Shown one piece after another: positions 30,223 to 39,154 of a stretch of DNA of 64,000 nt. The stretch spans positions 124,001 to 188,000 of the forward strand of contig NZ_PUQD01000001.1 in assembly GCF_003331055.1 (NCBI RefSeq), given 5' to 3'. Each line of letters begins with the position of its first letter. The stretch's first letter is position 1. A model generated the notes under the pieces. It ran no database searches, was not told where the DNA came from, and saw only the letters and a program-made list of their open reading frames with translations. Both the position numbers and the translations under genes were made by a program. Source of the DNA: Pseudomonas sp. AFG_SD02_1510_Pfu_092 (GTDB taxonomy: Bacteria > Pseudomonadota > Gammaproteobacteria > Pseudomonadales > Pseudomonadaceae).

Positions 30223-30780
30223 ATGGTGAGCAGTTTTCGTGTGCAACAAGCCGCACGTGAGATCCGGGCGGGCGCGGTGATCGCCTACCCGACGGAAGCG
30301 GTCTGGGGCCTGGGCTGTGACCCGTGGAACGAGGACGCGGTGTATCGCCTGTTGGCGCTGAAGTCGCGGCCTGTGGATAAAGGGCTGATTCTGGTCGCTG
30401 ACAACATCCGCCAGTTCGACTTCTTGTTCGAGGATTTCCCCGAAGACTGGATCGACCGCATGGGCAGCACCTGGCCGGGGCCAAACACCTGGCTGGTGCC
30501 GCACCAGGACCTGTTGCCCGAGTGGGTGACCGGGCAGCATGACACCGTGGCGCTGCGGGTCAGTGACCACCCGGTGGTGCGTGAGCTGTGCGCGCTGGTC
30601 GGGCCGTTGATTTCCACCTCGTGCAACCCCGGTGGGCGCCCGGCGGCGAAGACCCGGTTGCGCGTGGAGCAGTACTTCCATGGCCAGCTGGACCTGGTGT
30701 TGGGCGGGGCCTTGGGCGGAAGGAAGAACCCAAGTGTGATTCGCAACCTGGCCACTGGCGAAGTCGTTCGCCCGGGCTGA
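30223..30780 (+). CDS. tsaC: Threonylcarbamoyl-AMP synthase TsaC (YrdC/Sua5 family)
   Basis: 185 residues. It makes threonylcarbamoyl-adenylate for the t6A37 modification of tRNAs. YrdC-domain motifs are [14 protein letters not shown] (about 22-35), the [12 protein letters not shown] loop (about 50-61) and [14 protein letters not shown] (about 138-151). ATG 30223 has GGAG 8 nt upstream; the GTG at 30214 overlaps this site and is less likely. It lies 42 nt after dprA. A perfect DnaA box is at 30372-30380. Confidence 0.96.
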   Translation: MVSSFRVQQAAREIRAGAVIAYPTEAVWGLGCDPWNEDAVYRLLALKSRPVDKGLILVADNIRQFDFLFEDFPEDWIDRMGSTWPGPNTWLVPHQDLLPEWVTGQHDTVALRVSDHPVVRELCALVGPLISTSCNPGGRPAAKTRLRVEQYFHGQLDLVLGGALGGRKNPSVIRNLATGEVVRPG

Positions 30781-30808
30781 CACATATCCACAGGCCGGCC
30801 CCGATCCG

Positions 30809-30896
30809 CTGTGGGAGCGGGCGAGCCCGCGAAGAATCCAACGCGGCGCCTGGCACGGGCTTCGCCCGTGTTCGCGGGCATGCCCGCTCCCACAGG
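30809..30896. repeat. REP pair, family 1 variant (inverted)
   Basis: CTGTGGGAGCGGGCGAGCCCGCGAAGAA and its inverted partner (TTCGCGGGCATGCCCGCTCCCACAG) flank a GC-rich centre with a second short hairpin (CACGGGC/GCCCGTG). It follows tsaC by 28 nt. The stretch after it (30897-31031) is AT-richer and shows no gene or clear promoter. Confidence 0.9.
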
Positions 30897-31031
30897 TCAG
30901 CGCCAAGCCCACGCAGATTTTTCTGATTTTCTCTCGAAGGGCTGTCCAGCCTGCGGCTTGGGAAATATCCTACGAGCCACGTCCCTTGTCATCACCTTCT
31001 CAGTGGGAACCAGTGCCCCTAGGCTTTATCC

Positions 31032-31052
31032 ATCGCCGAATAACTTGGCGAT
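31032..31052. promoter_or_regulatory. Operator-like inverted repeat before the structured RNA
   Basis: ATCGCC-GAATAACTT-GGCGAT is a perfect 6-bp inverted repeat with a 9-nt AT-rich centre, ending 5 nt before the predicted RNA at 31058. It could be an operator, a promoter element or a separate hairpin. Confidence 0.4.
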
Positions 31053-31057
31053 CGGGT

Positions 31058-31155
31058 GTGGTAGCCCGGATGCATTTTTTCCATGGCAGTCTATGGCGGC
31101 TGTGCGTGGGAGGCTTTCGAGCCTGCCTGGATTGGAAAATGCCCGGGTCTACCAC
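31058..31155 (+). ncRNA. C4-like antisense RNA / structured leader upstream of DUF3077 gene
   Basis: The two ends pair in one long stem. GTGGTAGCCCGG (31058-31069) pairs with CCGGGTCTACCAC (31143-31155), then GCATTTTTTCCA (31072-31083) pairs with TGGAAAATGC (31133-31142, two-base bulge). The top (about 31084-31130) can form two arms, one of them AGGCT-TTCG-AGCCT, giving a Y shape. The 3' strand is also complementary to the following gene: ATTGGAAAATGC (31131-31142) matches GCATTTTCCAAT (31210-31221) perfectly over the ribosome binding site and start codon, and CTACCAC (31149-31155) matches GTGGTAG (31182-31188). This two-block antisense layout is that of the C4 RNA of phages P1/P7. No covariance search was possible. 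Confidence 0.55.
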
Positions 31156-31209
31156 CTCGCGTACAGTCGCCACCCATTCACGTGGTAGTGATGGTTGGCG
31201 GCGTTAGGA

Positions 31210-31221
31210 GCATTTTCCAAT
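31210..31221 (+). promoter_or_regulatory. Target of the upstream RNA over the DUF3077 start codon
   Basis: GCATTTTCCAAT covers the 3' end of the AGGAG ribosome binding site (31206-31210), the spacer and the first bases of the ATG at 31220. It is the exact reverse complement of 31131-31142. Pairing, in cis or with a processed upstream RNA, would hide the translation start. Confidence 0.6.
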
Positions 31222-31519
31222 GATGAAGAAAATTGTCCCCGATCCACCCCTGCCCTGCACCTCCACCCGCCCCTTCGGTCGCTGCGATGCCGGCCACGAA
31301 CCGCTGTTCACCGTAAACCCGAACATTTCCGCCGAAGACGCCTTGGTCCATGTAGCCCTGTACCTGCGCGGTGCGTATGAGACGGGCTCCAAAGCCCTCG
31401 AATACCTGCGCGAAGAGGGCCGTGGCATGTATTGGTCGAGCTTGCATTCCATTGAACTGGCTGAGGGATTGGTAGAGGCGATTCTCGATGGCATCGAGTC
31501 GTCACCACCGAGGAAATAA
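31220..31519 (+). CDS. DUF3077-family small protein
   Basis: 99 residues, soluble, beginning MMKKIVPDPPLPCTSTRPFG. The segment FTVNPNISAEDALVHVALYLRGAYETG (quoted in part, about 30-55) resembles the core of DUF3077 proteins, which are frequent in P. putida genomes and have no known function. AGGAG lies 9 nt before the ATG. Its translation start is covered by the complementarity described for the upstream RNA. A second small ORF follows after 7 nt. It could be an accessory or toxin-antitoxin-like component; that is inference only. Confidence 0.75.
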   Translation: MMKKIVPDPPLPCTSTRPFGRCDAGHEPLFTVNPNISAEDALVHVALYLRGAYETGSKALEYLREEGRGMYWSSLHSIELAEGLVEAILDGIESSPPRK

Positions 31520-31526
31520 TCCAAAG

Positions 31527-31724
31527 ATGACGATCCAAGATTATCCGAATTCTAACCTTGACCAGACCGAGCACTTGCTTGCCAGTGAACGGAATGCGAA
31601 GCGGCTTCGCGATTCTCTTGAACAGCTTAAGTACGGTGGTCAAAGGATACTGTGGGCACGACCTTTTGAGTCTTCAGTGCTTGTAGTGGCGCCATCGCCG
31701 GTAAGCCTGCTCCCAGAGGGCTAG
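31527..31724 (+). CDS. Small ORF resembling the C-terminal toxin-binding tail of YefM antitoxin
   Basis: 65 residues. The part YPNSNLDQTEHLLASERNAKRL and DSLEQLK (about 6-34) lines up with the last third of E. coli YefM ([31 protein letters not shown], from memory). The N-terminal DNA-binding half of YefM is absent. After about residue 37 the sequence loses similarity and its last codons run into REP-like DNA (CGCCATCGCCGGTAAGCCTGCTCCCA), so the natural end may have been shorter. The start lies 7 nt after the DUF3077 stop, suggesting coupled translation. No YoeB-like toxin gene is next to it. Confidence 0.6.
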   Translation: MTIQDYPNSNLDQTEHLLASERNAKRLRDSLEQLKYGGQRILWARPFESSVLVVAPSPVSLLPEG

Positions 31725-31749
31725 CACCGTACTCAAGGTTGATGCAGTA

Positions 31750-31839
31750 CCTGTGGGAGCGGGCGCGCCCGCGAACACCGGCGGTGCCGGTGCCATGCAC
31801 CGCGGTGCTTGCTTCGCGGGCATGCCCGCTCCCACAGGG
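31750..31839. repeat. REP pair, family 1 variant (inverted)
   Basis: CCTGTGGGAGCGGGCGCGCCCGCGAACACC and inverted GCTTCGCGGGCATGCCCGCTCCCACAGG with a centre that itself contains CACCGGCGGTGCCGGTGCC-type short palindromes. It separates the DUF3077 cassette from the convergent quinone oxidoreductase gene. Confidence 0.9.
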
Positions 31840-31882
31840 ATGGCACTGCACTCAAGATCGGTGCAGTACCTGTGCGAGGAAG

Positions 31883-32860
31883 TCAAGGAAGCAGAATTGT
31901 GGAACCCACAGTCCGCCGCGCCGACAGCTCCGCCTGCGCCTTGGCCGCCTCACTCAGCGGATACCGCTGCTGGATATCCACAACCAATTTGCCGCTGCCA
32001 ATCATGGCAAACAGGTCATCGGCCATGGCCTGGGTGTTCTCGGCATTGTTGGCATAGCTGGCCAAGGTCGGCCGGGTCACATACAGCGAGCCCTTCTGCG
32101 CCAGAATCCCCAGGTTCACCCCGCTCACCGCACCCGAGGCATTGCCAAAGCTCACCATCAACCCACGCGGTTGCAGGCAGTCGAGCGAGGTCAGCCAGGT
32201 GTCGGCGCCGACGCCGTCATACACCACCGGGCATTTCTTGCCGTCGGTCAGTTCCAGCACCCGCTTGGCCACATCTTCGCGGCTGTAGTCGATGGTCGCC
32301 CAGGCCCCCAGCGCCTTGGCCCGCTCGGCCTTCTCGGCAGAACTCACGGTGCCGATCAGCCTGGCGCCGAGGGCCTTGGCCCACTGGCATGCCAGCGAAC
32401 CCACGCCACCGGCCGCCGCGTGGAACAGGATCACATCGCCTGGCTTGACCTGGTAGGTCTGCTTCAGCAGGTACTGCACGGTCAAACCCTTGAGCATCAC
32501 CGCCGCTGCCTGCTCGAAGCTGATGTTGTCGGGCAGCTTGACCAGGTTGGCCTCCGGCAGCGTATGCACCTCGCTGTACGCCCCCAGCGGGCCGCCGGCA
32601 TGGGCAACGCGGTCTCCAACCTTCAGCCGCGTCACGCCTTCGCCTACCGCCTCGACCACCCCCGCCGCCTCGGTACCCAGGCCCGAAGGCAGGGAAGGCG
32701 GCGCATACAGCCCGCTGCGGAAGTAGGTATCGATGAAGTTCAGGCCGATTGCGTGGTTACGCACACGCACCTGCTGCGGCCCTGGCGGAGCGGGTTCGAA
32801 CTCCACCAGTTGCAACACTTCCGGGCCGCCATGCTGGCTGAACTGGATACGCTTGGCCAT
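31883..32860 (-). CDS. qor: NADPH:quinone oxidoreductase, zinc-independent MDR family
   Basis: 325 residues, starting MAKRIQFSQHGGPEVLQLVEF. It is a medium-chain dehydrogenase/reductase without the zinc site of alcohol dehydrogenases. The NADPH-binding Rossmann motif AAAGGVGSLACQWAKALGA is near residue 150. It reduces quinones by one or two electrons. The ATG at 32860 is preceded by CAGGAG. It is divergent from hemF across 134 bp. Confidence 0.92.
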   Translation of the reverse strand: MAKRIQFSQHGGPEVLQLVEFEPAPPGPQQVRVRNHAIGLNFIDTYFRSGLYAPPSLPSGLGTEAAGVVEAVGEGVTRLKVGDRVAHAGGPLGAYSEVHTLPEANLVKLPDNISFEQAAAVMLKGLTVQYLLKQTYQVKPGDVILFHAAAGGVGSLACQWAKALGARLIGTVSSAEKAERAKALGAWATIDYSREDVAKRVLELTDGKKCPVVYDGVGADTWLTSLDCLQPRGLMVSFGNASGAVSGVNLGILAQKGSLYVTRPTLASYANNAENTQAMADDLFAMIGSGKLVVDIQQRYPLSEAAKAQAELSARRTVGSTILLP

Positions 32861-32912
32861 CTCGCACTCCTGTTGTCGGGATCGGGAAAGGCCTTCTATC
32901 GGACGCCTTTGC

Positions 32913-33906
<994 letters not shown>

Positions 33907-33909
33907 CTC

Positions 33910-33918
33910 TGTGGATAA
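33910..33918 (-). promoter_or_regulatory. Perfect DnaA box between hemF and aroE
   Basis: TGTGGATAA lies in the 25-bp gap between the hemF stop and the aroE ATG, immediately before the AAGGAG ribosome binding site. Whether it has any role there is unknown. Confidence 0.5.
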
Positions 33919-33931
33919 CCAAGGAGCCGTC

Positions 33932-34756
33932 ATGGACCAGTACGTTGTTTTTGGTAACCCCATCGGCCACAGCAAATCGCCGTTGATCCACCGCCTGTTC
34001 GCCGAGCAGACCGGTCAGGACCTGGAGTACGCCACGCTGCTGGCGCCGCTGGACGAATTCAGCGACTGCGCGCGCGGGTTCTTCAAGCAAGGCAGTGGCG
34101 GCAACGTCACTGTGCCGTTCAAGGAAGAGGCCTACCGCCTGTGCGACAGCCTGACCCCGCGTGCCCGCCGCGCTGGCGCGGTGAACACGCTGAGCAAACT
34201 GGCCGACGGCACTTTGCAGGGCGACAACACCGATGGCGCGGGCCTGGTGCGCGACCTGACGGTGAATGCCGGGGTAGCGCTGGCGGGCAAGCGCATTCTC
34301 ATCCTCGGTGCTGGCGGTGCAGTGCGTGGCGTACTGGAGCCGATCCTGGCGCACCACCCGCAGTCGCTGGTAATTGCCAACCGTACCGTGGAAAAGGCCG
34401 AGCAGCTGGCGCGTGAGTTCGATGAGCTGGGGCCGGTGGTGGCCAGCGGGTTTGCCTGGTTGCAGGAGCCGGTGGATGTGATCATCAACGCCACTTCGGC
34501 GAGCCTGGCCGGGGAATTGCCGCCGATCGCCGACAGCCTGGTCGAGGCCGGGCGTACGGTTTGCTACGACATGATGTATGGCAAGGAGCCGACGCCGTTT
34601 TGCCAGTGGGCCGAGAAACTGGGGGCGGCCAAGGTGCTGGACGGGTTGGGGATGCTGGCCGAGCAGGCGGCTGAGGCGTTCTTCATCTGGCGTGGGGTTC
34701 GGCCGGATACCGCGCCGGTTTTGGCTGAGTTGCGCCGGCAGCTGGCACGGGGCTGA
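33932..34756 (+). CDS. aroE: Shikimate dehydrogenase (NADP+)
   Basis: 274 residues. It reduces 3-dehydroshikimate to shikimate in aromatic amino acid synthesis. Motifs are [14 protein letters not shown] (about 5-18), the substrate and catalytic Lys region [13 protein letters not shown]-binding GAGGAVRGV (about 128-136) and NATSASL (about 188-194). AAGGAG is 5 nt before the ATG at 33932. A REP hairpin follows 7 nt after the stop. Confidence 0.97.
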   Translation: MDQYVVFGNPIGHSKSPLIHRLFAEQTGQDLEYATLLAPLDEFSDCARGFFKQGSGGNVTVPFKEEAYRLCDSLTPRARRAGAVNTLSKLADGTLQGDNTDGAGLVRDLTVNAGVALAGKRILILGAGGAVRGVLEPILAHHPQSLVIANRTVEKAEQLAREFDELGPVVASGFAWLQEPVDVIINATSASLAGELPPIADSLVEAGRTVCYDMMYGKEPTPFCQWAEKLGAAKVLDGLGMLAEQAAEAFFIWRGVRPDTAPVLAELRRQLARG

Positions 34757-34760
34757 GATT

Positions 34761-34873
34761 GCGGGGCCGCTTCGCGGCCCATCGCGACACAAGGCCGCTC
34801 CCACATGGGTTCGGTGTACACCATACTCCCTGTGGGAGCGGCCTTGTGTCGCGATGGGCTGCGCAGCAGCCCC
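34761..34873. repeat. REP pair, family 2 (GGGCCGC hairpin type)
   Basis: It starts with the hairpin GGGCCGC-TTC-GCGGCCC and continues ATCGCGACACAAGGCCGCTCCCACA; the inverted partner ends with GCGATGGGCTGCGCAGCAGCCCC. It lies between convergent aroE and SulP genes. The leading hairpin is 7 nt after the aroE stop and may work as a terminator. Confidence 0.88.
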
Positions 34874-34890
34874 AGAATCTCAACCCGACC

Positions 34891-36456
34891 TCATTCCTCA
34901 AACCGGATCGGGCACAACTCCACCCCTTCCAGCTTCTGCAATTCCTCGATCACCTGCGGCCTGGCCCGGTGCAAGGTCAGGCTCCCCCCCGCCCGCCGCA
35001 ACCGCCGCGCTTCACGGTGCAACATATCCACACCCGAGTAGTCGATGAAGTTCACCTGCCGCGCATCGATCACCACATGCGGCCCCTGGCAGCGCTGCAG
35101 GCGCACCTGCAGGTAATGCGCCGCACCGAAGAAGATCGACCCGCCCACCCGCAGCACATCCGCCTCCCCTTCGCGGCTTTGCTGCACCCGTGGCCGTGAC
35201 GTGCGCTTCAGGTAGAAGAACAGCGACGCCAGCACCCCCGCGTAGATGGCTGTCTGCAATTCCAGCAACAAGGTCGCGGCAGCCGTCAGCGCCATGACCA
35301 GGAACTCCGAGCGGCTGACCCGGAATAGCGCGCGAATCCCCCGGTGGTCCACCAATCCCCAGCAGATCAGCAGAATGCTGCCAGCCATCGCCGGGATCGG
35401 CAGGTGGGCGATCAGCCCGGCGCCGGCAACCGCGAACAACGCCACCCACAACGCCGAGAACACACCGGCCATGGGCGAGCGGGCGCCGGCGTCGTAACTC
35501 AACCCGGAGCGGGTGAACGAGCCGGAAGACAGGTAACCGGAGAACAACGCACCGAAGATGTTCGACAGGCCCTGCGCGCGAATTTCCTGATCAGCGTTAA
35601 TCAACTGCTCCGAACGTGCTGACAACGAGCGGGCAATCGACAGGCTTGTGACCAACCCGAGCATGCCCACTGCCACGGCGCTGGGCAGCAGGCGCAGGAT
35701 CAACTCCACATCCAGCAAAGGCAGCGGGCTGAAGGGCGGCAACTGGCCGGTGAACGCCGGCACGCGCGGTACATGGCCAAAGAAGCCGGGCAGCAGCCAA
35801 GCCAGCAGGCTGACCAGGATCAGACTTATCAACAGGCTCGGCCAACGTGGGCGCCAGAGCTTGAAGGCCACGCCGACCATCACGGTGGCCAAGCCCAGGA
35901 GCAAGGAAGGCAGGTCAACCTCGCCGGCATGGCTGGCCAGGTCCTGCACGGTTTTCAGTGCCGTGGGCTGGCTGGGCAGGTCCATGCCCAGCAGGTTGGG
36001 CAGTTGGCCCAGGGCAATGACGATGGCGGCGCCCAGGGTGAAGCCGAGCACCACGGAGTGGGAGACGAAATTGACCAGTGCGCCGAAGCGCAAAAGCCCG
36101 AGCAGCAATTGGAACAGGCCGCCGAGAAAGGTCAGCAACAGCACCAGGGTGACGTAGTCGGCGCTGCCGGCCACGGCCAGCGGGCTGATGCTGGCGTAGA
36201 GAACGATGGAAATGGCGGCGGTCGGGCCGCAGATCAGGTGCCAGGACGAGCCCCACAGGCAAGCGATCAGCACCGGCACGATGGCGGCATACAGCCCGTA
36301 CTCGGCGGGGAGACCGGCGATCAGGGCATAGGCTATGGATTGTGGCAGGGCGAGGATGGCACCGCTCAGGCCCACCAGCAGGTCCTGGCGCAGGCTGCGG
36401 CCCGATTGGTGGGGCAGCCAGGAGATAAAGGGCAGCAGGTGGATGATGCGATGCAT
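34891..36456 (-). CDS. SulP-family anion transporter with STAS domain
   Basis: 521 residues. About 10-12 membrane segments begin at residue 25, with the SulP signature LPQSIAYALIAGLPAEYGLY. A cytosolic STAS domain follows at about 400-515 (VVIDARQVNFIDYSGVDMLH). It transports sulfate, bicarbonate or another anion. Next to the choline-sulfatase gene, sulfate is the natural guess. I chose ATG 36456 (MHRIIHLLP); a GTG further upstream would add nine residues. The P. putida homologue is, as I recall, of this length. Confidence 0.87.
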   Translation of the reverse strand: MHRIIHLLPFISWLPHQSGRSLRQDLLVGLSGAILALPQSIAYALIAGLPAEYGLYAAIVPVLIACLWGSSWHLICGPTAAISIVLYASISPLAVAGSADYVTLVLLLTFLGGLFQLLLGLLRFGALVNFVSHSVVLGFTLGAAIVIALGQLPNLLGMDLPSQPTALKTVQDLASHAGEVDLPSLLLGLATVMVGVAFKLWRPRWPSLLISLILVSLLAWLLPGFFGHVPRVPAFTGQLPPFSPLPLLDVELILRLLPSAVAVGMLGLVTSLSIARSLSARSEQLINADQEIRAQGLSNIFGALFSGYLSSGSFTRSGLSYDAGARSPMAGVFSALWVALFAVAGAGLIAHLPIPAMAGSILLICWGLVDHRGIRALFRVSRSEFLVMALTAAATLLLELQTAIYAGVLASLFFYLKRTSRPRVQQSREGEADVLRVGGSIFFGAAHYLQVRLQRCQGPHVVIDARQVNFIDYSGVDMLHREARRLRRAGGSLTLHRARPQVIEELQKLEGVELCPIRFEE

Positions 36457-36487
36457 GAGATTTCTACAGTTCCGAAGGTTCACTGTC

Positions 36488-36564
36488 CTCTGTGGGAGCG
36501 GGTTTACCCGCGAATGCGGCGGTACATTCGATGCAGCATTCGCGGGTGAACCCGCTCCACAGAG
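36488..36564. repeat. REP pair, family 1 (inverted)
   Basis: CTCTGTGGGAGCGGGTTTACCCGCGAATGCG and its inverted partner GCATTCGCGGGTGAACCCGCTCCACAGAG with about 16 nt between lie between the binding-protein gene and the SulP gene on the same strand. Confidence 0.88.
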
Positions 36565-36582
36565 CGCGCGTCGTGCCGGAGA

Positions 36583-37512
36583 CTACAGCCTGGCTTTGAC
36601 AGCCTCCAGCGCATTGCCATCAGCTTTGCTCGTCACCCCGGTCAACCACCCGTCCAGCACTTCGGGATGGGCCTTCACCCAGCCCTTGGCCGCAGCATCG
36701 AAGCTGACTTTCTTGTCCACAACCTCGGCCATGATGGCGTTTTCCATGTCCAGCGTGAACTTCAGGTTAGCCAGCAGCTTGGCGGCGTTGGGGCAGGCTT
36801 GTGGATAACCTTTGCGAGCCAGGGTATACACCTCGCCCTTGCTGCCAAACCACTTTTCCCCGCCACTCAGGTAATGCATCTTCAGCTTCACGTTCATCGG
36901 GTGCGGGGTCCAGCCCAGGAAGGTGATGAACTGCCGTTTTTTCACCGCCCGGTCGACCTGCGCCAGCATCGCCTGCTCGCTGGACTCCACCAGCTTCCAC
37001 TGGCCGAGGTTGAATTCATTGTTGTCGATGATCTCCTTCAGCGACAGGTTGGCCGGGGCGCCGGAGCCAATCCCGTACAGCTTCTTGTCGAATTCGCCGG
37101 CGTGTTTCTGCAGGTCGGCGAAATCCTTCACCCCGGCATTCCACACATAATCGGGCACTGCCAGGGTGAATTCGGTTCCCTCCAGGTTGCGCGACAGTTG
37201 CTGTACATCGCCGTTGGCGATGAACTTGTCATGGAAACCCTGCTGCGCCGGCATCCAGTTGCCGAGGAAGGCATCGACCCGGCCATCCTTGAGGCCGCCG
37301 TAGATGATCGGTACAGCCAGGCTGTCGATCTTTACCTGATAACCGAGGCTTTCCAGCAGCAACCTGGCCACGGCATTGGTCGAGGCGATATCGCTCCAGC
37401 CGGGGTCGGCCATTTTCACGGTGGTACATTGTGCATCGCTGTCGGCGGCGTCGGCGGTGCCTGCGCCCAGGCTCATGGCCAGGGCGAACACAGCGGCGGA
37501 GAACTTCTGCAT
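36583..37512 (-). CDS. Choline/glycine betaine ABC transporter substrate-binding protein
   Basis: 309 residues with a signal peptide (MQKFSAAVFALAMSLGAGTADA, cleavage near 22). The OpuAC/ProX-type fold follows, with conserved stretches ADPGWSDIASTNA, GGLKDGRVDAFLGNWMP and FLGWTPHPMN, which carry the aromatic cage residues that bind quaternary amines. Permease and ATPase genes are not nearby, so it probably feeds a CbcWV-type importer encoded elsewhere. It lies 10 nt after betC, which makes choline, so choline is the likely ligand. Confidence 0.87.
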   Translation of the reverse strand: MQKFSAAVFALAMSLGAGTADAADSDAQCTTVKMADPGWSDIASTNAVARLLLESLGYQVKIDSLAVPIIYGGLKDGRVDAFLGNWMPAQQGFHDKFIANGDVQQLSRNLEGTEFTLAVPDYVWNAGVKDFADLQKHAGEFDKKLYGIGSGAPANLSLKEIIDNNEFNLGQWKLVESSEQAMLAQVDRAVKKRQFITFLGWTPHPMNVKLKMHYLSGGEKWFGSKGEVYTLARKGYPQACPNAAKLLANLKFTLDMENAIMAEVVDKKVSFDAAAKGWVKAHPEVLDGWLTGVTSKADGNALEAVKARL

Positions 37513-37522
37513 GGCGGCCTCT

Positions 37523-39046
37523 CTATACTCTTTCCAAGGGTGCGGGCTGTGGATAACGTGCCTTGCGCTCGAGGTCGTCGAGATCGATATGGTTGCGCAT
37601 GTACTGTTGGCTGGCGTCCACCATGGGTTGGTGGTCCCAGCTTTTCAGCTTGCCGATGGCCAGTGCTTCGGCCACCAGGCGGCGGCGGCGCTGGCTGGCC
37701 AGCACTTGCTGGCGCAGCGTGGGGATGTCCCAGCGCTGGCGTGCTTCATCGACAAATGCCTGCAGCAGCGCCTGGTGGTCCGGGCTGCCGGTGAGGTTCT
37801 CCCGCTCGTGCGGGTCGCGGCTCAGGTCATAGAGTAGGCATGGGTCGTCTTCGCTGTACACGAACTTGTAAGGCCCACGGCGGATCATCATCAGCGGGCC
37901 GACAGTACCTTCGGCCATGTACTCGCCAATCACTTCGTCGTGGCCGCCCTGCCCTTGCAGGTGGCCGAGCAGCGAGCGGCCGTCCAGGTGCAGCTGGTTA
38001 TCCACAGCGCCGCCGGCCAGTTCGACCAGGGTCGGCAGCAGGTCGCAGGTGGACACCGAGGCGGTGACCCGAGCGGGCGCGAAGCGCTGTGGGGCGTGCA
38101 CCAGCAGCGGTACCCGGGCCGACATCTCGAACCAGTGCATCTTGTACCAGAGGCCGCGTTCGCCAAGCATGTCGCCGTGGTCGCCAGAGAACACGATCAG
38201 GGTGTTTTCGGCCAGGTTGCATTCGTCCAGCGTCTGCAGCAGCTGGCCGATGTTGTCGTCGATGTAGCTGCAGGCGCCGAAGTAGGCACGGCGGGCGTCG
38301 CGGATCTTGTCCACCGGCAGCGGCTTGTTCCACAGGTCGTAAACCTTGAGCAGGCGCTGCGAGTGTAGGTCGAGTTGCTCCTGAGCGAACTCGGCGCGGG
38401 GCATGGGGATATCCACACCCTCGTAACGGTCCCAGTAGCGTTTGGGAATGGTGTACGGGTCGTGCGGGTGGGTCATCGACACGGTCAGGCAGAACGGTCG
38501 GCCGTCGTTTTCCCGCACATGGTCGTAAAGGTACTGACGCGCCTTGAACAGCACTTCCTCGTCGAAATCCAGCTGGTTGGTACGCACACAGGGGCCGGCC
38601 TGCAGCACCGAGGACATGTTGTGGTACCAGCTGGGGCGCACATCCGGTTCGTCCCAGTTCACCGCCCAACCGTAGTCAGCCGGGTAGATATCGCTGGTCA
38701 GTCGCTCTTCGTAGCCGTGCAGCTGGTCGGGGCCACAAAAGTGCATCTTGCCCGACAGCGCTGTGCGGTAGCCCAGGCGACGCAGGTAATGGGCGTAAGT
38801 GGGCACATCAGCGGGGAAATCGGCAGCGTTGTCGTAGGCACCGATGTGGCTGGGCAACTGGCCACTGACCAGGGTGAAGCGCGACGGCGCGCACAGCGGG
38901 CTGTTGCAGTAGGCCGAATCGAACACCACGGCCTGCTCGGCAAGGCGGCTCAGGTGCGGCATCTGGATGGGCGAAGGGGCGTAGATCGGCAGCAACGGTG
39001 CGGCCATCTGGTCGGCCATGATGAACAGGATATTCGGACGCGTCAT
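37523..39046 (-). CDS. betC: Choline-sulfatase
   Basis: 507-residue type I sulfatase that splits choline-O-sulfate into choline and sulfate. The formylglycine motif is CAPSR with Cys52. The metal-binding start NILFIMADQ and the late motif FSGDHGDMLGERGLWYK are present. The end matches the choline-sulfatase subgroup (C-terminal enzyme domain, RKARYPQP). ATG 39046 (MTRPN) has GGAAG 5 nt before it; ATG 39058 would add four residues. It forms a unit with the binding protein and is divergent from the LysR gene. Confidence 0.92.
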   Translation of the reverse strand: MTRPNILFIMADQMAAPLLPIYAPSPIQMPHLSRLAEQAVVFDSAYCNSPLCAPSRFTLVSGQLPSHIGAYDNAADFPADVPTYAHYLRRLGYRTALSGKMHFCGPDQLHGYEERLTSDIYPADYGWAVNWDEPDVRPSWYHNMSSVLQAGPCVRTNQLDFDEEVLFKARQYLYDHVRENDGRPFCLTVSMTHPHDPYTIPKRYWDRYEGVDIPMPRAEFAQEQLDLHSQRLLKVYDLWNKPLPVDKIRDARRAYFGACSYIDDNIGQLLQTLDECNLAENTLIVFSGDHGDMLGERGLWYKMHWFEMSARVPLLVHAPQRFAPARVTASVSTCDLLPTLVELAGGAVDNQLHLDGRSLLGHLQGQGGHDEVIGEYMAEGTVGPLMMIRRGPYKFVYSEDDPCLLYDLSRDPHERENLTGSPDHQALLQAFVDEARQRWDIPTLRQQVLASQRRRRLVAEALAIGKLKSWDHQPMVDASQQYMRNHIDLDDLERKARYPQPAPLERV

Positions 39047-39154
39047 GGTGGCTTCCATCGTCGAGGGTTATGCGAACCGCTTGCCTACCAAGATGCGACT
39101 GCGGCTAACATGGGTAAAGCCCACGGCGGGCAATGACTGGGATTAGCCAAGCTT

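Noticed and set aside
31086-31131. tRNA-like cloverleaf in the structured RNA
   Set aside because: No T-arm consensus, no anticodon arm of the right size and no CCA-proximal acceptor pairing.
31032-31724. Prophage remnant
   Set aside because: The RNA is phage-like in design, but no integrase, attachment repeat or phage gene is present nearby.
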